DNA of 64,000 nt. Source: Nocardioides litoris. Its GTDB lineage: Bacteria > Actinomycetota > Actinomycetes > Propionibacteriales > Nocardioidaceae. The notes under the pieces were generated by a model. It saw nothing but the letters and a program-made list of their open reading frames with translations, had not been told where the DNA came from and did no database searches. Below are positions 29,081-40,514 of the stretch, one piece after another; the stretch's first letter is position 1, and every line of letters starts with the position of its first letter. The stretch is from assembly GCF_006346315.1 (NCBI RefSeq), contig NZ_VDMR01000001.1, positions 1,612,001 to 1,676,000 of the forward strand, in the 5' to 3' direction. Both the position numbers and the translations under genes were made by a program.

Positions 29081-30285
29081 GTGCCTGCGCATGCCCCGGC
29101 GATCCTCGTCCTCGAGGACGGTCGCACCTTCCGCGGCGACTCCTACGGCGCCGAGGGGGAGACCTTCGGCGAAGCCGTCTTCAACACCGGCATGACCGGC
29201 TACCAGGAGACGCTGACCGACCCGTCCTACCACTGCCAGGTCGTCGTCATGACGGCCCCGCACATCGGCAACACCGGCGTCAACGACGAGGACGACGAGT
29301 CCTCGCGCTTCTGGGTCGCCGGGTACGTCGTCCGTGACCCCGCCCGGGTCACCTCCAGCTGGCGCAGCCGCCGCAGCCTCGACGACGAGCTGCGCGCCCA
29401 AGGCGTCGTCGGCATCTCCGGCGTCGACACCCGCGCCCTGACCCGCCACCTGCGCGAGCGCGGCGCCATGCGGGTCGCCATCTCCACCGCGCCGACCGAC
29501 GTGGCCGACCCGACCGCCCTGCTCGCGCGGGTGCGCGACGCCGGCGCGATGCCCGGCTCCGAGCTGGCCTCGGAGGTCTCCACCACCGAGACCTACGTCG
29601 TCCCCGCACACCCCGGACCCTGGGGCGAGAAGAAGCACACCGTCGTCGCCCTCGACCTCGGCATCAAGACCATGACGCCGCGCCGGATGGCCGAGCGCGG
29701 CTGCGAGGTGCACGTCGTCCCGGCGACCGCCTCGCTGGAGGAGATCACCGCGCTCCGGCCCGACGGGCTCTTCTACTCCAACGGCCCCGGCGACCCCGCG
29801 GCCACGACGCACCAGGTCGAGGTGCTCCAGGGGGCCCTGGCCCAGGGCCTGCCCTACTTCGGCATCTGCTTCGGCAACCAGCTCTTCGGCCGCGCCCTCG
29901 GGTTCGGCACCTACAAGCTCAAGTACGGCCACCGCGGCATCAACCAGCCGGTCATGGACCGCACCACGGGCAAGGTCGAGGTGACCGCCCACAACCACGG
30001 GTTCGCCGTGGACGCCCCGCTCGACGCGCCCACCACGACGCCGTACGGCGAGGCGAGCGTGAGCCACGTGTGCCTCAACGACGACGTGGTCGAGGGCCTC
30101 GAGCTGCGTGACGCCGCGGGCCGCCTGACGGGCTTCTCGGTCCAGTACCACCCCGAGGCCGCCGCCGGCCCGCACGACGCGGCGTACCTGTTCGACCGCT
30201 TCATCGACCTGATGTCCGGCTCGCGTGGTCTCGAGACAGGCGCCGGCGCGCCTTCCTCGACCACCGTGGGGGAGGAGAACGCCTG

Positions 30286-30286
<1 letters not shown>
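29081..30286 (+). CDS. carA: Carbamoyl-phosphate synthase small subunit
   Basis: Glutaminase subunit, 401 aa. The N-terminal CarA domain includes [17 protein letters not shown]. The class I glutamine amidotransferase domain has the nucleophile Cys in GICFGNQ and the His/Glu pair in [12 protein letters not shown] chose the GTG at 29081 because it follows the leader ribosome site by 5 bases and starts just before PAILVLEDG. The last 20 or so residues (about 382-395) come from an inserted 40-base palindromic repeat read in frame. The stop overlaps carB (TGATG). Confidence 0.96.
30225..30264. repeat. Palindromic repeat C, inside the 3' end of carA
   Basis: A 40-base imperfect palindrome starting GTGGTCTCGAGACAGGC and ending GCCTTCCTCGACCAC. 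It is read in frame as [13 protein letters not shown] in CarA. A 41-base copy with the same arms lies at 37559-37599 in non-coding DNA. The centres differ by three substitutions and one base of length. Confidence 0.9.
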
Positions 30287-33606
<3,320 letters not shown>

Positions 33607-33642
33607 GACGCGACGACGAGGACGACGGGACGGGAGCCGGGC

Positions 33643-34686
33643 ATGAGCGTCTACCAGCGGGTGTTCGAGCACGGCTTCCGCCGTCTCGACGCCGAGCGGG
33701 CCCACGAGCTCGGCTTCCGGGCGATCCGGGCGGTGCCGACCCGCGGGCCGGTCGCGACCCGGCTCCGCCCGCGCGGCACGCCGCTGCGGGCGATGGGCCT
33801 GACCTTCCCGCACCCGCTGGGCCTGGCCGCCGGGTTCGACAAGAACGCCGCCGGCATCGACGCCCTCGGCGCCCTCGGCTTCGGGCACGTCGAGGTCGGC
33901 ACGGTCACCGGCCAGGCGCAGCCCGGCAACCCCCAGCCGCGGTTGTTCCGCCTCGTCGCCGACCGCGCCGTGGTCAACCGGATGGGGTTCAACAACGACG
34001 GCGCCGAGGCGGTGGCCGCCCGGCTGGCCGCCCGCGGTCGCCGTCCGGCCGGTCCGGTGCTGGGCGTCAACATCGGCAAGACCAAGGTCGTCCCCGAGGA
34101 CGACGAGGCCGCCGTGCTCGACGACTACGCCCTGTCCACGCGGCTGCTCGCGCCGCACGCCGACTACCTCGTGGTCAACGTGTCCTCGCCCAACACCCCC
34201 GGGCTCCGGTCCCTGCAGGCCGTGGAGCGGCTCGGCCCGCTGCTGGGGCACGTGCGTCGGGTGGCCGACGACGCCACACCGGGCACCCGCGACCGGCTGC
34301 CGCTGCTGGTGAAGATCGCCCCCGACCTCGCCGACGCCGACGTGCTCGCCGTGGCCGACCTCGCGCTCGAGCTGCGCCTGGACGGCATCGTGGCCACCAA
34401 CACCACGATCGGCCGCGGTGGCCTGCGCTCCCACCCCTCGCAGGTGGCCGAGGTGGGCGCCGGTGGCCTGTCCGGCCGACCGCTGACCGCGCGTGCGACC
34501 GACGTCGTACGGATGCTGCGGGAGCGTGTGGGGCCCGACCTGGCCCTCGTCGGCGTCGGCGGCATCAGCACCGTCGACGACGCCCGCGAGCGGCTCGAGG
34601 CCGGCGCCGACCTGCTGCAGGCCTACACGGCGTTCATCTACGAGGGGCCGCTGTGGCCCCGCCGCATCGCGAAGGGACTGGGTTGA
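33643..34686 (+). CDS. pyrD: Dihydroorotate dehydrogenase, class 2 (quinone-dependent)
   Basis: Membrane-associated FMN enzyme oxidising dihydroorotate to orotate; 347 aa. An N-terminal amphipathic segment (YQRVFEHGFRRLDAERAHELGF) suits the class 2 membrane tunnel. AAGFDKNAAGIDALG, VNRMGFNNDGAE, VNVSSPNTPGLR and ATNTTIGR follow. The ATG at 33643 has a GGGAGCC ribosome site. The stop overlaps the next flavoenzyme gene in a TGATG junction. Confidence 0.96.
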   Translation: MSVYQRVFEHGFRRLDAERAHELGFRAIRAVPTRGPVATRLRPRGTPLRAMGLTFPHPLGLAAGFDKNAAGIDALGALGFGHVEVGTVTGQAQPGNPQPRLFRLVADRAVVNRMGFNNDGAEAVAARLAARGRRPAGPVLGVNIGKTKVVPEDDEAAVLDDYALSTRLLAPHADYLVVNVSSPNTPGLRSLQAVERLGPLLGHVRRVADDATPGTRDRLPLLVKIAPDLADADVLAVADLALELRLDGIVATNTTIGRGGLRSHPSQVAEVGAGGLSGRPLTARATDVVRMLRERVGPDLALVGVGGISTVDDARERLEAGADLLQAYTAFIYEGPLWPRRIAKGLG

Positions 34687-35843
34687 TGGCGTACGGCGAC
34701 TACCAGATCGAGCTCTACCTCGGCAGCCTCGGCGGCTCACTGCCCCAGCAGCCGTTCTCCTACCCCGAGCTGGAGCAGCACGCGCTGGCGACGCTGACGC
34801 CGGAGCTGCGCAGCTACGTCGCCGGTGGGGCCGGCAACGAGCAGACCGCCCGCGACAACGCGGCGGCGTTCGACGACTGGGCGCTGGTGCCACGGATGCT
34901 GCGGGCCAGCGAGCAGCGCGACCTGTCGATCGAGCTGTTCGGCAAGCGCCTCCCGTCGCCGCTGCTGATGGCGCCGGTCGGCGTGCTCGGCATCTGCTCG
35001 CCCGACCAGCACGGCGACGTCCACGGCGCCGAGGCCGCGGCCGCCACCGGGGTGCCGTTCATCGGCTCGACCCTGATGAGCGACCCCGTCGAGGACGTGC
35101 TGCCCGCCACCGGCGACACGCCGGCCTGGTTCCAGCTCTACACGCCCAAGAACCGCGACCTGGCCGCCAGCTTCGTCTCCCGGGCCGAGGCCGCGGGCGC
35201 CGAGGCCCTCGTCGTCACGCTCGACACCTGGGTGCCGGGCTGGCGCCCGCGCGACCTGGCCTCGGGCAACTTCCCGCAGCTACGGGGCAAGGCCCTGGCC
35301 AACTACACCTCCGACCCGGTCTTCCGCGAGCTCGTCGGCCCCGACCCCGACATCGGCACCATCGTGATGACGTGGGTGGGCCTGTTCGGCCACCCGGTCA
35401 CCTGGGACGACCTGGCCTGGCTGCGGTCGCTGACCGACCTGCCCCTGGTGCTCAAGGGCATCTGCCACCCCGACGACGCCCGCCGCGCCCTCGACGAGGG
35501 TGCCGACGGCATCTACTGCTCCAACCACGGCGGCCGCCAGGCCAACGGTGGGGGAGCGGCCCTGACCTGGCTGCCCGAGGTGGTCGACGCCGTGGCCGGC
35601 CGCGCGCCGGTCGTCTTCGACTCCGGTGTCCGCACCGGTGCCGACGTCGTCAAGGCGCTCGCCCTCGGTGCGACGGCGGTCGCCGTCGGCCGGCCCTACG
35701 TCTACGGCCTCGCCCACGGCGGCGTCCCCGGTGCGGTGCACGTGCTGCGCTCGATCCTCGCCGAGGCCGACCTGCTGATGGCCGTCGACGGCTACCCGAC
35801 CGTCGCCGACCTCAGCCGCGACGCGCTGCGCAGGCTCCGGTGA
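34686..35843 (+). CDS. FMN-dependent alpha-hydroxy acid enzyme, lactate 2-monooxygenase-like
   Basis: TIM-barrel FMN enzyme, 385 aa. The N-terminus GDYQIELYLGSLGG and the segments SYVAGGAGNEQTARDN, DTWVPGWRPRDL and GLFGHPVTWDD look like lactate 2-monooxygenase, which turns lactate into acetate, CO2 and water. The active-site His is in YCSNHGGRQANGG (about residues 276-288), and the FMN phosphate site is in DSGVRTGADVVKALALGA. It is tightly coupled between pyrD (TGATG) and pyrF (4-base overlap), which is an unusual place. Other 2-hydroxy acids are possible substrates. Confidence 0.88.
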   Translation: MAYGDYQIELYLGSLGGSLPQQPFSYPELEQHALATLTPELRSYVAGGAGNEQTARDNAAAFDDWALVPRMLRASEQRDLSIELFGKRLPSPLLMAPVGVLGICSPDQHGDVHGAEAAAATGVPFIGSTLMSDPVEDVLPATGDTPAWFQLYTPKNRDLAASFVSRAEAAGAEALVVTLDTWVPGWRPRDLASGNFPQLRGKALANYTSDPVFRELVGPDPDIGTIVMTWVGLFGHPVTWDDLAWLRSLTDLPLVLKGICHPDDARRALDEGADGIYCSNHGGRQANGGGAALTWLPEVVDAVAGRAPVVFDSGVRTGADVVKALALGATAVAVGRPYVYGLAHGGVPGAVHVLRSILAEADLLMAVDGYPTVADLSRDALRRLR

Positions 35844-36688
35844 CGGCGGGGGCGACGTTCGGCGAGCGGTTCGTGGCGGCGGTCGCCGACCGCGGACCGT
35901 TCTGCGTCGGCATCGACCCCCACGCCGGGCTGCTGCGCGACTGGGGCCTCGACGACACCCCGGCCGGCCTCGAGCGGTTCGCCCTCACGGTCGTCGAGGC
36001 CGTGGCCCCGCTGTGCGCGCTGGTCAAGCCGCAGTCGGCGTTCTACGAGCGCCACGGCTCACGCGGCGTCGCCGTGCTCGAGCGGGTCGTGGCGGAGTCC
36101 CGCGCCACCGGGGCGCTGGTGCTCATGGACGCCAAGCGCGGCGACATCGGCTCCACCTCCGCGGCGTACGCCGAGGCCTACCTCGACCCCGCGAGCCCCC
36201 TCGGCTCCGACGCGGTCACCGTGAGCCCCTACCTCGGCTTCGGGTCGCTGGACCCGTTCGTCGACGCCGCGCGCACCCACGGCGGGGGCCTGTTCGTGCT
36301 CGCCCTCACCTCCAACCCCGAGGGCCCCGAGGTCCAGCACGCCGTCGTGGTCGACGGCGCGGGCGGCGTGACCGGCGAACGGGTGGCCGACCGCGTCCTG
36401 GCCCACCTGCGCCGCCTCAACGACGGGGCACGGCCGCTCGGCTCCTTCGGCGCGGTCGTCGGGGCGACCATCGGCGACACCGGTGCCGACTTCTCCTTCA
36501 ACGGCCCCGTCCTCGCTCCCGGGTACGGCGCCCAGGGCGGCACCTCGGCCGACGTGCGCCGCATCTTCGGCCCCGCCGCCGCGCACGTCGCCCCCAGCTC
36601 CTCGCGCGAGGTGCTGCGCGCCGGTCCCGACCTGGACGCCATGCGCGACGCCGTGCGCCGCGCCAACGACGACCTGCGGCTCCCGTGA
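35840..36688 (+). CDS. pyrF: Orotidine 5'-phosphate decarboxylase (group 2)
   Basis: Decarboxylates OMP to UMP; 282 aa, the longer actinobacterial form. The catalytic Lys/Asp motif reads MDAKRGDIGSTS. VGIDPHAGLLRDWG and VKPQSAFYERHG are group 2 signatures, as is APGYGAQGGTSADV near the phosphate site. The GTG overlaps the stop of the lactate monooxygenase-like gene. It completes the second pyr operon and overlaps a small lipoprotein gene. Confidence 0.96.
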   Translation: MTAGATFGERFVAAVADRGPFCVGIDPHAGLLRDWGLDDTPAGLERFALTVVEAVAPLCALVKPQSAFYERHGSRGVAVLERVVAESRATGALVLMDAKRGDIGSTSAAYAEAYLDPASPLGSDAVTVSPYLGFGSLDPFVDAARTHGGGLFVLALTSNPEGPEVQHAVVVDGAGGVTGERVADRVLAHLRRLNDGARPLGSFGAVVGATIGDTGADFSFNGPVLAPGYGAQGGTSADVRRIFGPAAAHVAPSSSREVLRAGPDLDAMRDAVRRANDDLRLP

Positions 36689-37137
36689 GGCGCGCCCTCG
36701 CCGCCGCCCTCGCGGTCGCAGCCCTGGTCGGGCTGCTGTCCGCCTGCGGCGAGGACGACCCCTTCGAGCGCTACTGCGACGTCGTGCGCGAGGAGCAGGC
36801 CGGCCTGACCCGCGACCTCGGGGACGCCGGCACGGCCGGCCTCCTGCCGGCCCTGCCGGCCTTCGAGCGGCTCGAGGACGCCGCCCCCGACGACATCGCC
36901 GACGACTGGTCGGTCATCACCCAGCGCCTCACCGGCCTGGCCGACGCGCTCGACGACGCCGGGGTCGACCCCTCGACGTACGACGCCACCGACCCGCCGG
37001 CCGACACGACCCCCGAGCAGCGCGAGGCCATCGGCCTCGCCGCCGGCGCCGTGGCCACCGAGGAGGTCCGCGAGGCCCTCGGCGTCGTCCAGCAGCAGGC
37101 CCGCGACGTGTGCGGCACGGAGCTCACGCTGTCCTGA
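36685..37137 (+). CDS. Small secreted lipoprotein of unknown function
   Basis: 150 aa. A signal sequence RRALAAALAVAALVGLLSAC ends in a lipobox (LLSAC), so Cys20 should be lipidated outside the membrane. The mature part is acidic and helical with Cys in RYCDVV and DVCGTE. It overlaps pyrF by 4 bases and is therefore probably expressed with the pyrimidine operon, with no obvious functional link. Not recognised as a named family. Confidence 0.82.
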   Translation: MRRALAAALAVAALVGLLSACGEDDPFERYCDVVREEQAGLTRDLGDAGTAGLLPALPAFERLEDAAPDDIADDWSVITQRLTGLADALDDAGVDPSTYDATDPPADTTPEQREAIGLAAGAVATEEVREALGVVQQQARDVCGTELTLS

Positions 37138-37291
37138 CTGTTCCTGCGGGGCTGGTGGTGCAGGGCTGGTGACCCGGGGTGGGTCGGGTGGCCGCGCGCG
37201 TGGCAGGCCGCGTCTCGTGTCCCGTGCCCGGCGCGCCGCCGCTGGCGCGGCCACCCGCCCCACCAGCACCAGCCACCCCACTCCTGGCAGG

Positions 37292-37337
37292 GATCTCCCA
37301 CTCCCGGTCGGTAACTACCCGTCAGGAGTGGGAGTTG
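37292..37337. repeat. Interspersed hairpin repeat B, copy after the pyrF operon
   Basis: Starts GATCTCCCACTCC and ends GGAGTGGGAG plus three bases. The 10-bp arms 37295-37304 and 37325-37334 are perfect complements. It aligns over its whole 46 bases with 26437-26482, with changes mainly in the centre. The CTCCGGT..ACCGGAG companion hairpin is missing here. Confidence 0.85.
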
Positions 37338-37426
37338 CGTCGCAGGAGTGTCGCGGGTCTGACGGATGGGGCGGCCGCGCCAGCGGCGGCGCGGGCGGAG
37401 CCCGTGCCGTTGAGCGCGCCGTCAGT

Positions 37427-37510
37427 CGATCGGGCGAGGCTCCGGGTCAAGGACCGCGAAGCGGCCGGCGAAGCCGGCGCCGCAGGCGTCCTTGACCGGA
37501 GACCCGATCG
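37427..37510. repeat. Long inverted repeat (family D)
   Basis: The outer arms CGATCGGG...GGTCAAGGAC (37427-37454) and GTCCTTGACC...CCCGATCG (37488-37510) are complementary apart from a few inserted bases on the left. The enclosed segment is GC-rich and itself partly palindromic (GGCCGGCGAAGCCGGC). Only one copy was found in this window. No T-run follows. Confidence 0.8.
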
Positions 37511-37558
37511 ACCACGCGCGCGGCCGCCCGCACCAGCCCCGCAGACCGGCTGCAGCGC

Positions 37559-37599
37559 GTGGTCTCGAGACAGGCCGCCAGGCGGCCTTCCTCGACCAC
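37559..37599. repeat. Palindromic repeat C, intergenic copy
   Basis: 41 bases with the same 17-base left end (GTGGTCTCGAGACAGGC) and 15-base right end (GCCTTCCTCGACCAC) as the copy inside carA at 30225-30264. The centre GCCaGGCGGC is a perfect small hairpin here. Confidence 0.9.
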
Positions 37600-37740
37600 C
37601 GTGTGTTCCGGCCCGCCACACCAGACCACCGGCGGGACGGACCACGGGCGCGGCCGCCGCCCACACCGACCACCAGAGCGCCACCAGACGACACCAGCCC
37701 CACCACCAGCCCCACCCGGCTCGGCCACCACCGCCTGCCG

Positions 37741-37770
37741 TTGTGGCTCCCCGAGCGGGGTCGCTACTGT
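37741..37770 (+). promoter_or_regulatory. Candidate promoter of mihF-gmk
   Basis: TTGTGG (37741-37746) and TACTGT (37765-37770) are separated by 18 bases, a sigma-A-like arrangement. The leader is about 58 bases and carries GAAGGA before the mihF GTG. Confidence 0.5.
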
Positions 37771-37834
37771 GACCCAGCGCTGCGGGCTCCCTCCGCAGCG
37801 CGTTGCACCCACCCACCCGAAGGACCCCTCGCCC

Positions 37835-38152
37835 GTGGCACTGCCCCCGCTGACACCCGAACAGCGCCAGGCGGCGTTGCAGAAGGCCGCCGCCTCGCGA
37901 CGTGAGCGGGCCGAGGTGAAGAACCGGCTCAAGAACTCCGGTGCCTCGATCATCGACGTCGTCCACGAGGGCCAGACCAACGAGGTCATCGGCAAGATGC
38001 GCGTGGTCGAGCTCCTGCAGTCGATGCCCGGGCTGGGCAAGGTGCGCGCCCGCCAGGTGATGGAGCGGCTCGGCATCGCGGAGTCCCGGCGGGTCCGCGG
38101 GCTCGGCACCAAGCAGATCGCCGCCCTGGCCAAGGAGTTCGCGGCGGAGTGA
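37835..38152 (+). CDS. mihF: Actinobacterial integration host factor (mIHF)
   Basis: Small nucleoid protein that binds and bends DNA in actinobacteria; 105 aa. The basic N-terminal helix ([20 protein letters not shown]) is followed by the compact domain with [30 protein letters not shown], a helix-two-turn-helix DNA-binding motif, and ends [17 protein letters not shown]. The GTG at 37835 has AAGGA upstream. It overlaps gmk by 4 bases, the conserved actinobacterial mihF-gmk-rpoZ arrangement. Confidence 0.95.
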   Translation: MALPPLTPEQRQAALQKAAASRRERAEVKNRLKNSGASIIDVVHEGQTNEVIGKMRVVELLQSMPGLGKVRARQVMERLGIAESRRVRGLGTKQIAALAKEFAAE

Positions 38153-38700
38153 GTCGTCTCGTCGTGCTCGCCGGCCCCACCGCGGTCGGCAAGGGCACCG
38201 TCGCCGCCGCCGTGCGCGAGCGGCACCCCGACGTGTGGATCTCGGTGTCCGCCACCACCCGCAAGCCCCGGCCCGGCGAGGTCGACGGGGTGCACTACCA
38301 CTTCGTCGACGACGCCGAGTTCGACCGGCTCGTGGCCGAGGGCGAGCTGCTCGAGTGGGCCGTGGTCCACAAGGCCGCCCGCTACGGCACGCCGCGCGGC
38401 CCGGTCGTCGCCTCCCTGGCCGCCGGCCGACCCTCGATGCTCGAGATCGACCTCCAAGGTGCCCGGCAGGTGCGCCGGACCATGCCCGAGGCGCTGTTCG
38501 TCTTCCTCAAGCCGCCGTCGTGGGACGAGCTCGTCCGCCGGCTCGTCGGCCGCGGCACCGAGACCGAGGAGGAGCGCGAGCGGCGGCTCGCCACCGCCCG
38601 CGACGAGCTGGCGGCGGAGTCGGAGTTCGACAGGACGGTCGTCAACCACGAAGTTCATGAGGCAGCCGACGAGTTGGTAGCCTTGATGATGCTCGGTTGA
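38149..38700 (+). CDS. gmk: Guanylate kinase
   Basis: Phosphorylates GMP to GDP; 183 aa. P-loop [10 protein letters not shown] lies near residues 8-17, followed by [21 protein letters not shown], the GMP-binding region, and the [11 protein letters not shown] segment. The first Gly-rich loop ends in GT where many family members have ST. It begins in a 4-base overlap with mihF and is followed 40 bases later by rpoZ. Confidence 0.95.
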   Translation: MSRLVVLAGPTAVGKGTVAAAVRERHPDVWISVSATTRKPRPGEVDGVHYHFVDDAEFDRLVAEGELLEWAVVHKAARYGTPRGPVVASLAAGRPSMLEIDLQGARQVRRTMPEALFVFLKPPSWDELVRRLVGRGTETEEERERRLATARDELAAESEFDRTVVNHEVHEAADELVALMMLG

Positions 38701-38740
38701 TCCATCCCTCCGAGCTCTCTATCGCTAGCGAGGCTCACGC

Positions 38741-39070
38741 GTGTCTGCGCCCAACATCGACGCCGTCGGGGTCACCAACCCCTCGATCGACGACCTCCTG
38801 ACCAAGACCGACAGCAAGTACAAGCTGGTCCTCTACAGCGCCAAGCGCGCCCGGCAGATCAACGCCTACTACTCCCAGCTCGGCGAGGGCCTGCTGGAGT
38901 ACGTCGGCCCGCTGGTCGACACCCACGTCCAGGAGAAGCCGCTCTCGATCGCGCTGCGCGAGATCGCCGACGACAAGCTGACCTGCGAGGACATCGACCC
39001 GGCCGAGCTGGCCGCCGAGGAGGCCGCCGCCCAGGCCGCGGCCACCGACGCCGCGCCGGCCGGCGAGTGA
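38741..39070 (+). CDS. rpoZ: RNA polymerase omega subunit
   Basis: Assembly subunit that helps hold beta-prime in RNA polymerase; 109 aa. The omega signature [24 protein letters not shown] is intact, followed by [15 protein letters not shown] and a low-complexity Ala/Glu tail. The GTG at 38741 is preceded by GAGG at 38729-38732 in a 40-base gap after gmk that also holds a possible -10 (TATCGC, 38720-38725). Confidence 0.96.
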   Translation: MSAPNIDAVGVTNPSIDDLLTKTDSKYKLVLYSAKRARQINAYYSQLGEGLLEYVGPLVDTHVQEKPLSIALREIADDKLTCEDIDPAELAAEEAAAQAAATDAAPAGE

Positions 39071-39092
39071 CGATCCCGCCGCACCAGGTCCT

Positions 39093-40403
39093 CTGCTGAC
39101 CACCGAGCACCACGACGAGGCCGCGACCCCCACGGGGGCGCGGCCCGTCGTCGTCCCGGCCGCAGGTGGAGACCGGGCCGACGGCCCCGGCCGCCCGAGG
39201 GTCGTCCTCGGCGTCGGCGGCGGCATCGCGGCGTACAAGGCCTGCGAGCTGCTGCGCCGGTTCACCGAGTCCGGCCACGACGTGACCGTCGTGCCGACCG
39301 CCTCGGCCCTGCAGTTCGTCGGCGCGCCCACCTGGGCTGCTCTCTCGGGCCGGCCGGTGGCCGACGACGTGTGGACCGGGGTCCACGAGGTGCCCCACGT
39401 GCGCATCGGCCAGCAGGCCGACCTCGTGGTCGTCGCCCCCTGCACCGCCGACCTGCTGGCCAAGGCCGCCCACGGCCTGGCCGACGACCTGCTCACCAAC
39501 ACCCTGCTCACCGCTCGCTGCCCGGTCGTCCTCGCGCCCGCGATGCACACCGAGATGTGGGAGCACCCCGCCACCCGCGCCAACGTCGAGACGCTGCGCT
39601 CGCGTGGTGTCGTCGTGGTCGAGCCCGCCTCGGGCCGGCTCACCGGCGCCGACACGGGCAAGGGCCGGCTGCCCGACCCGGCCGAGCTGTTCGAGGTGGC
39701 CTCCGACGTGCTCCTGCGCGGCCCGGTGGCGCCCGACCTCGCCGGTCGCCGGCTCGTCGTCTCCGCGGGCGGCACCCGCGAGCCCCTCGACCCGGTGCGG
39801 TTCCTCGGCAACCGGTCCTCGGGCCGCCAGGGGTACGCCCTGGCCCGGGCTGCGGTCGCCCGCGGCGCCGCGGTCACGCTCGTCGCGGCCAACGTCGACC
39901 TGCCCGACCCGGCCGGCGCCGACGTCGTCCGCGTCTCGACCACCGCCGAGCTGCACGACGCCGTGGTCGCCGCCGCGGCCACTGCCGACGCCGTGGTCAT
40001 GGCCGCGGCTCCGGCCGACTTCCGGCCCGTCGCGGTCAGCGGAGCCAAGATCAAGAAGGCCGCCGACGGCTCGGCGCCCTCGATCGAGCTCGAGCAGAAC
40101 CCCGACATCCTGCACGCGATCTCCCACGACCGGGCCCGGCCTGGTTCGGTGGTCGTGGGCTTCGCGGCCGAGACCGGCGACGAGACCGGCAGCGTGCTCG
40201 ACCTGGCCCGGGCCAAGCTCGCCCGCAAGGGCTGCGACCTGCTCGTGGTCAACGACGTGAGCGGCGGGGCGGTCTTCGGCAGCCCCGACAACGAGGCGGT
40301 CGTGCTGGGGGCCGACGGCGGCGTCCGCGAGGTGCCCCGCGGCACCAAGGGCGCCCTGGCCCACGTCATCTGGGACGAGGTCGCCCGGCGATTCGCACCG
40401 TGA
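39093..40403 (+). CDS. coaBC: Bifunctional phosphopantothenoylcysteine decarboxylase/ligase; start unresolved
   Basis: Makes 4'-phosphopantetheine for coenzyme A. The flavoprotein decarboxylase half begins with GVGGGIAAYKACELLRRF (codons from 39210) and contains VVAPCTADLLAKAAHGLADDLL and APAMHTEMWEHP. The ligase half contains SAGGTREPLDPVRFLGNRSSGRQG and AAPADFRP. The frame has no ATG, GTG or TTG before 39282, which would delete the FMN-binding strand. The only near-start codons upstream are CTG at 39093 and 39096, giving up to 436 aa. A strong hairpin at 39113-39150 lies inside that extension, so the real start may be non-standard or the sequence may hold a frameshift. Confidence 0.88.
   Translation: MLTTEHHDEAATPTGARPVVVPAAGGDRADGPGRPRVVLGVGGGIAAYKACELLRRFTESGHDVTVVPTASALQFVGAPTWAALSGRPVADDVWTGVHEVPHVRIGQQADLVVVAPCTADLLAKAAHGLADDLLTNTLLTARCPVVLAPAMHTEMWEHPATRANVETLRSRGVVVVEPASGRLTGADTGKGRLPDPAELFEVASDVLLRGPVAPDLAGRRLVVSAGGTREPLDPVRFLGNRSSGRQGYALARAAVARGAAVTLVAANVDLPDPAGADVVRVSTTAELHDAVVAAAATADAVVMAAAPADFRPVAVSGAKIKKAADGSAPSIELEQNPDILHAISHDRARPGSVVVGFAAETGDETGSVLDLARAKLARKGCDLLVVNDVSGGAVFGSPDNEAVVLGADGGVREVPRGTKGALAHVIWDEVARRFAP
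39113..39150 (+). terminator. Strong GC-rich hairpin after rpoZ
   Basis: CGACG pairs with CGTCG, GGCCGCG with CGCGGCC and CCCCC with GGGGG, with two single-A bulges on the left arm and a two-base loop. It begins 42 bases after the rpoZ stop. It looks like an actinobacterial terminator without a T-run, but it falls within the region that should encode the CoaBC N-terminus. Confidence 0.6.
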
Positions 40404-40432
40404 GACCGCCGTCCCGCATGCTGGGCGTTCTC

Positions 40433-40438
40433 TAGTCT
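40433..40438 (+). promoter_or_regulatory. Candidate -10 box upstream of metK
   Basis: TAGTCT in the 111-base gap between coaBC and metK leaves a leader of roughly 70 bases. No SAM-binding riboswitch pattern was recognised in that leader. Confidence 0.4.
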
Positions 40439-40514
40439 TTCCCTGTTGTTTGACGCTGTCCCGAGTCCCCGGCTCCACCGAGCCGAACCCGTCTGATCGA
40501 GAGTGAGATCCACC

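Larger units (their letters stand above)
37138..37834. other. 697-base gene-free region rich in inverted repeats
   Basis: No credible gene is seen here; the open frames are shadows with no family features. The region contains a repeat B unit (37292-37337), a long inverted repeat (37427-37510), a repeat C copy (37559-37599) and the mihF promoter (37741-37770). The remaining sequence is C-rich with CCAC and CACCAG runs. It looks like a landing site where several repeat families have accumulated between the pyr and mihF operons. Confidence 0.8.

Noticed and set aside
25925..30175. 1416-codon minus-strand open frame opposite hrpB and carA
   Set aside because: Composition is that of antisense high-GC codons, with no motif and no ribosome site.
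37559..37834. Upstream in-frame extension of mihF through the repeat island
   Set aside because: Residues before the GTG at 37835 are encoded by repeat C and C-rich DNA. The GTG has its own ribosome site and begins the known protein.
40439..40514. SAM riboswitch before metK
   Set aside because: None of the SAM-I, SAM-II or SAM-IV conserved blocks could be recognised in the short leader.
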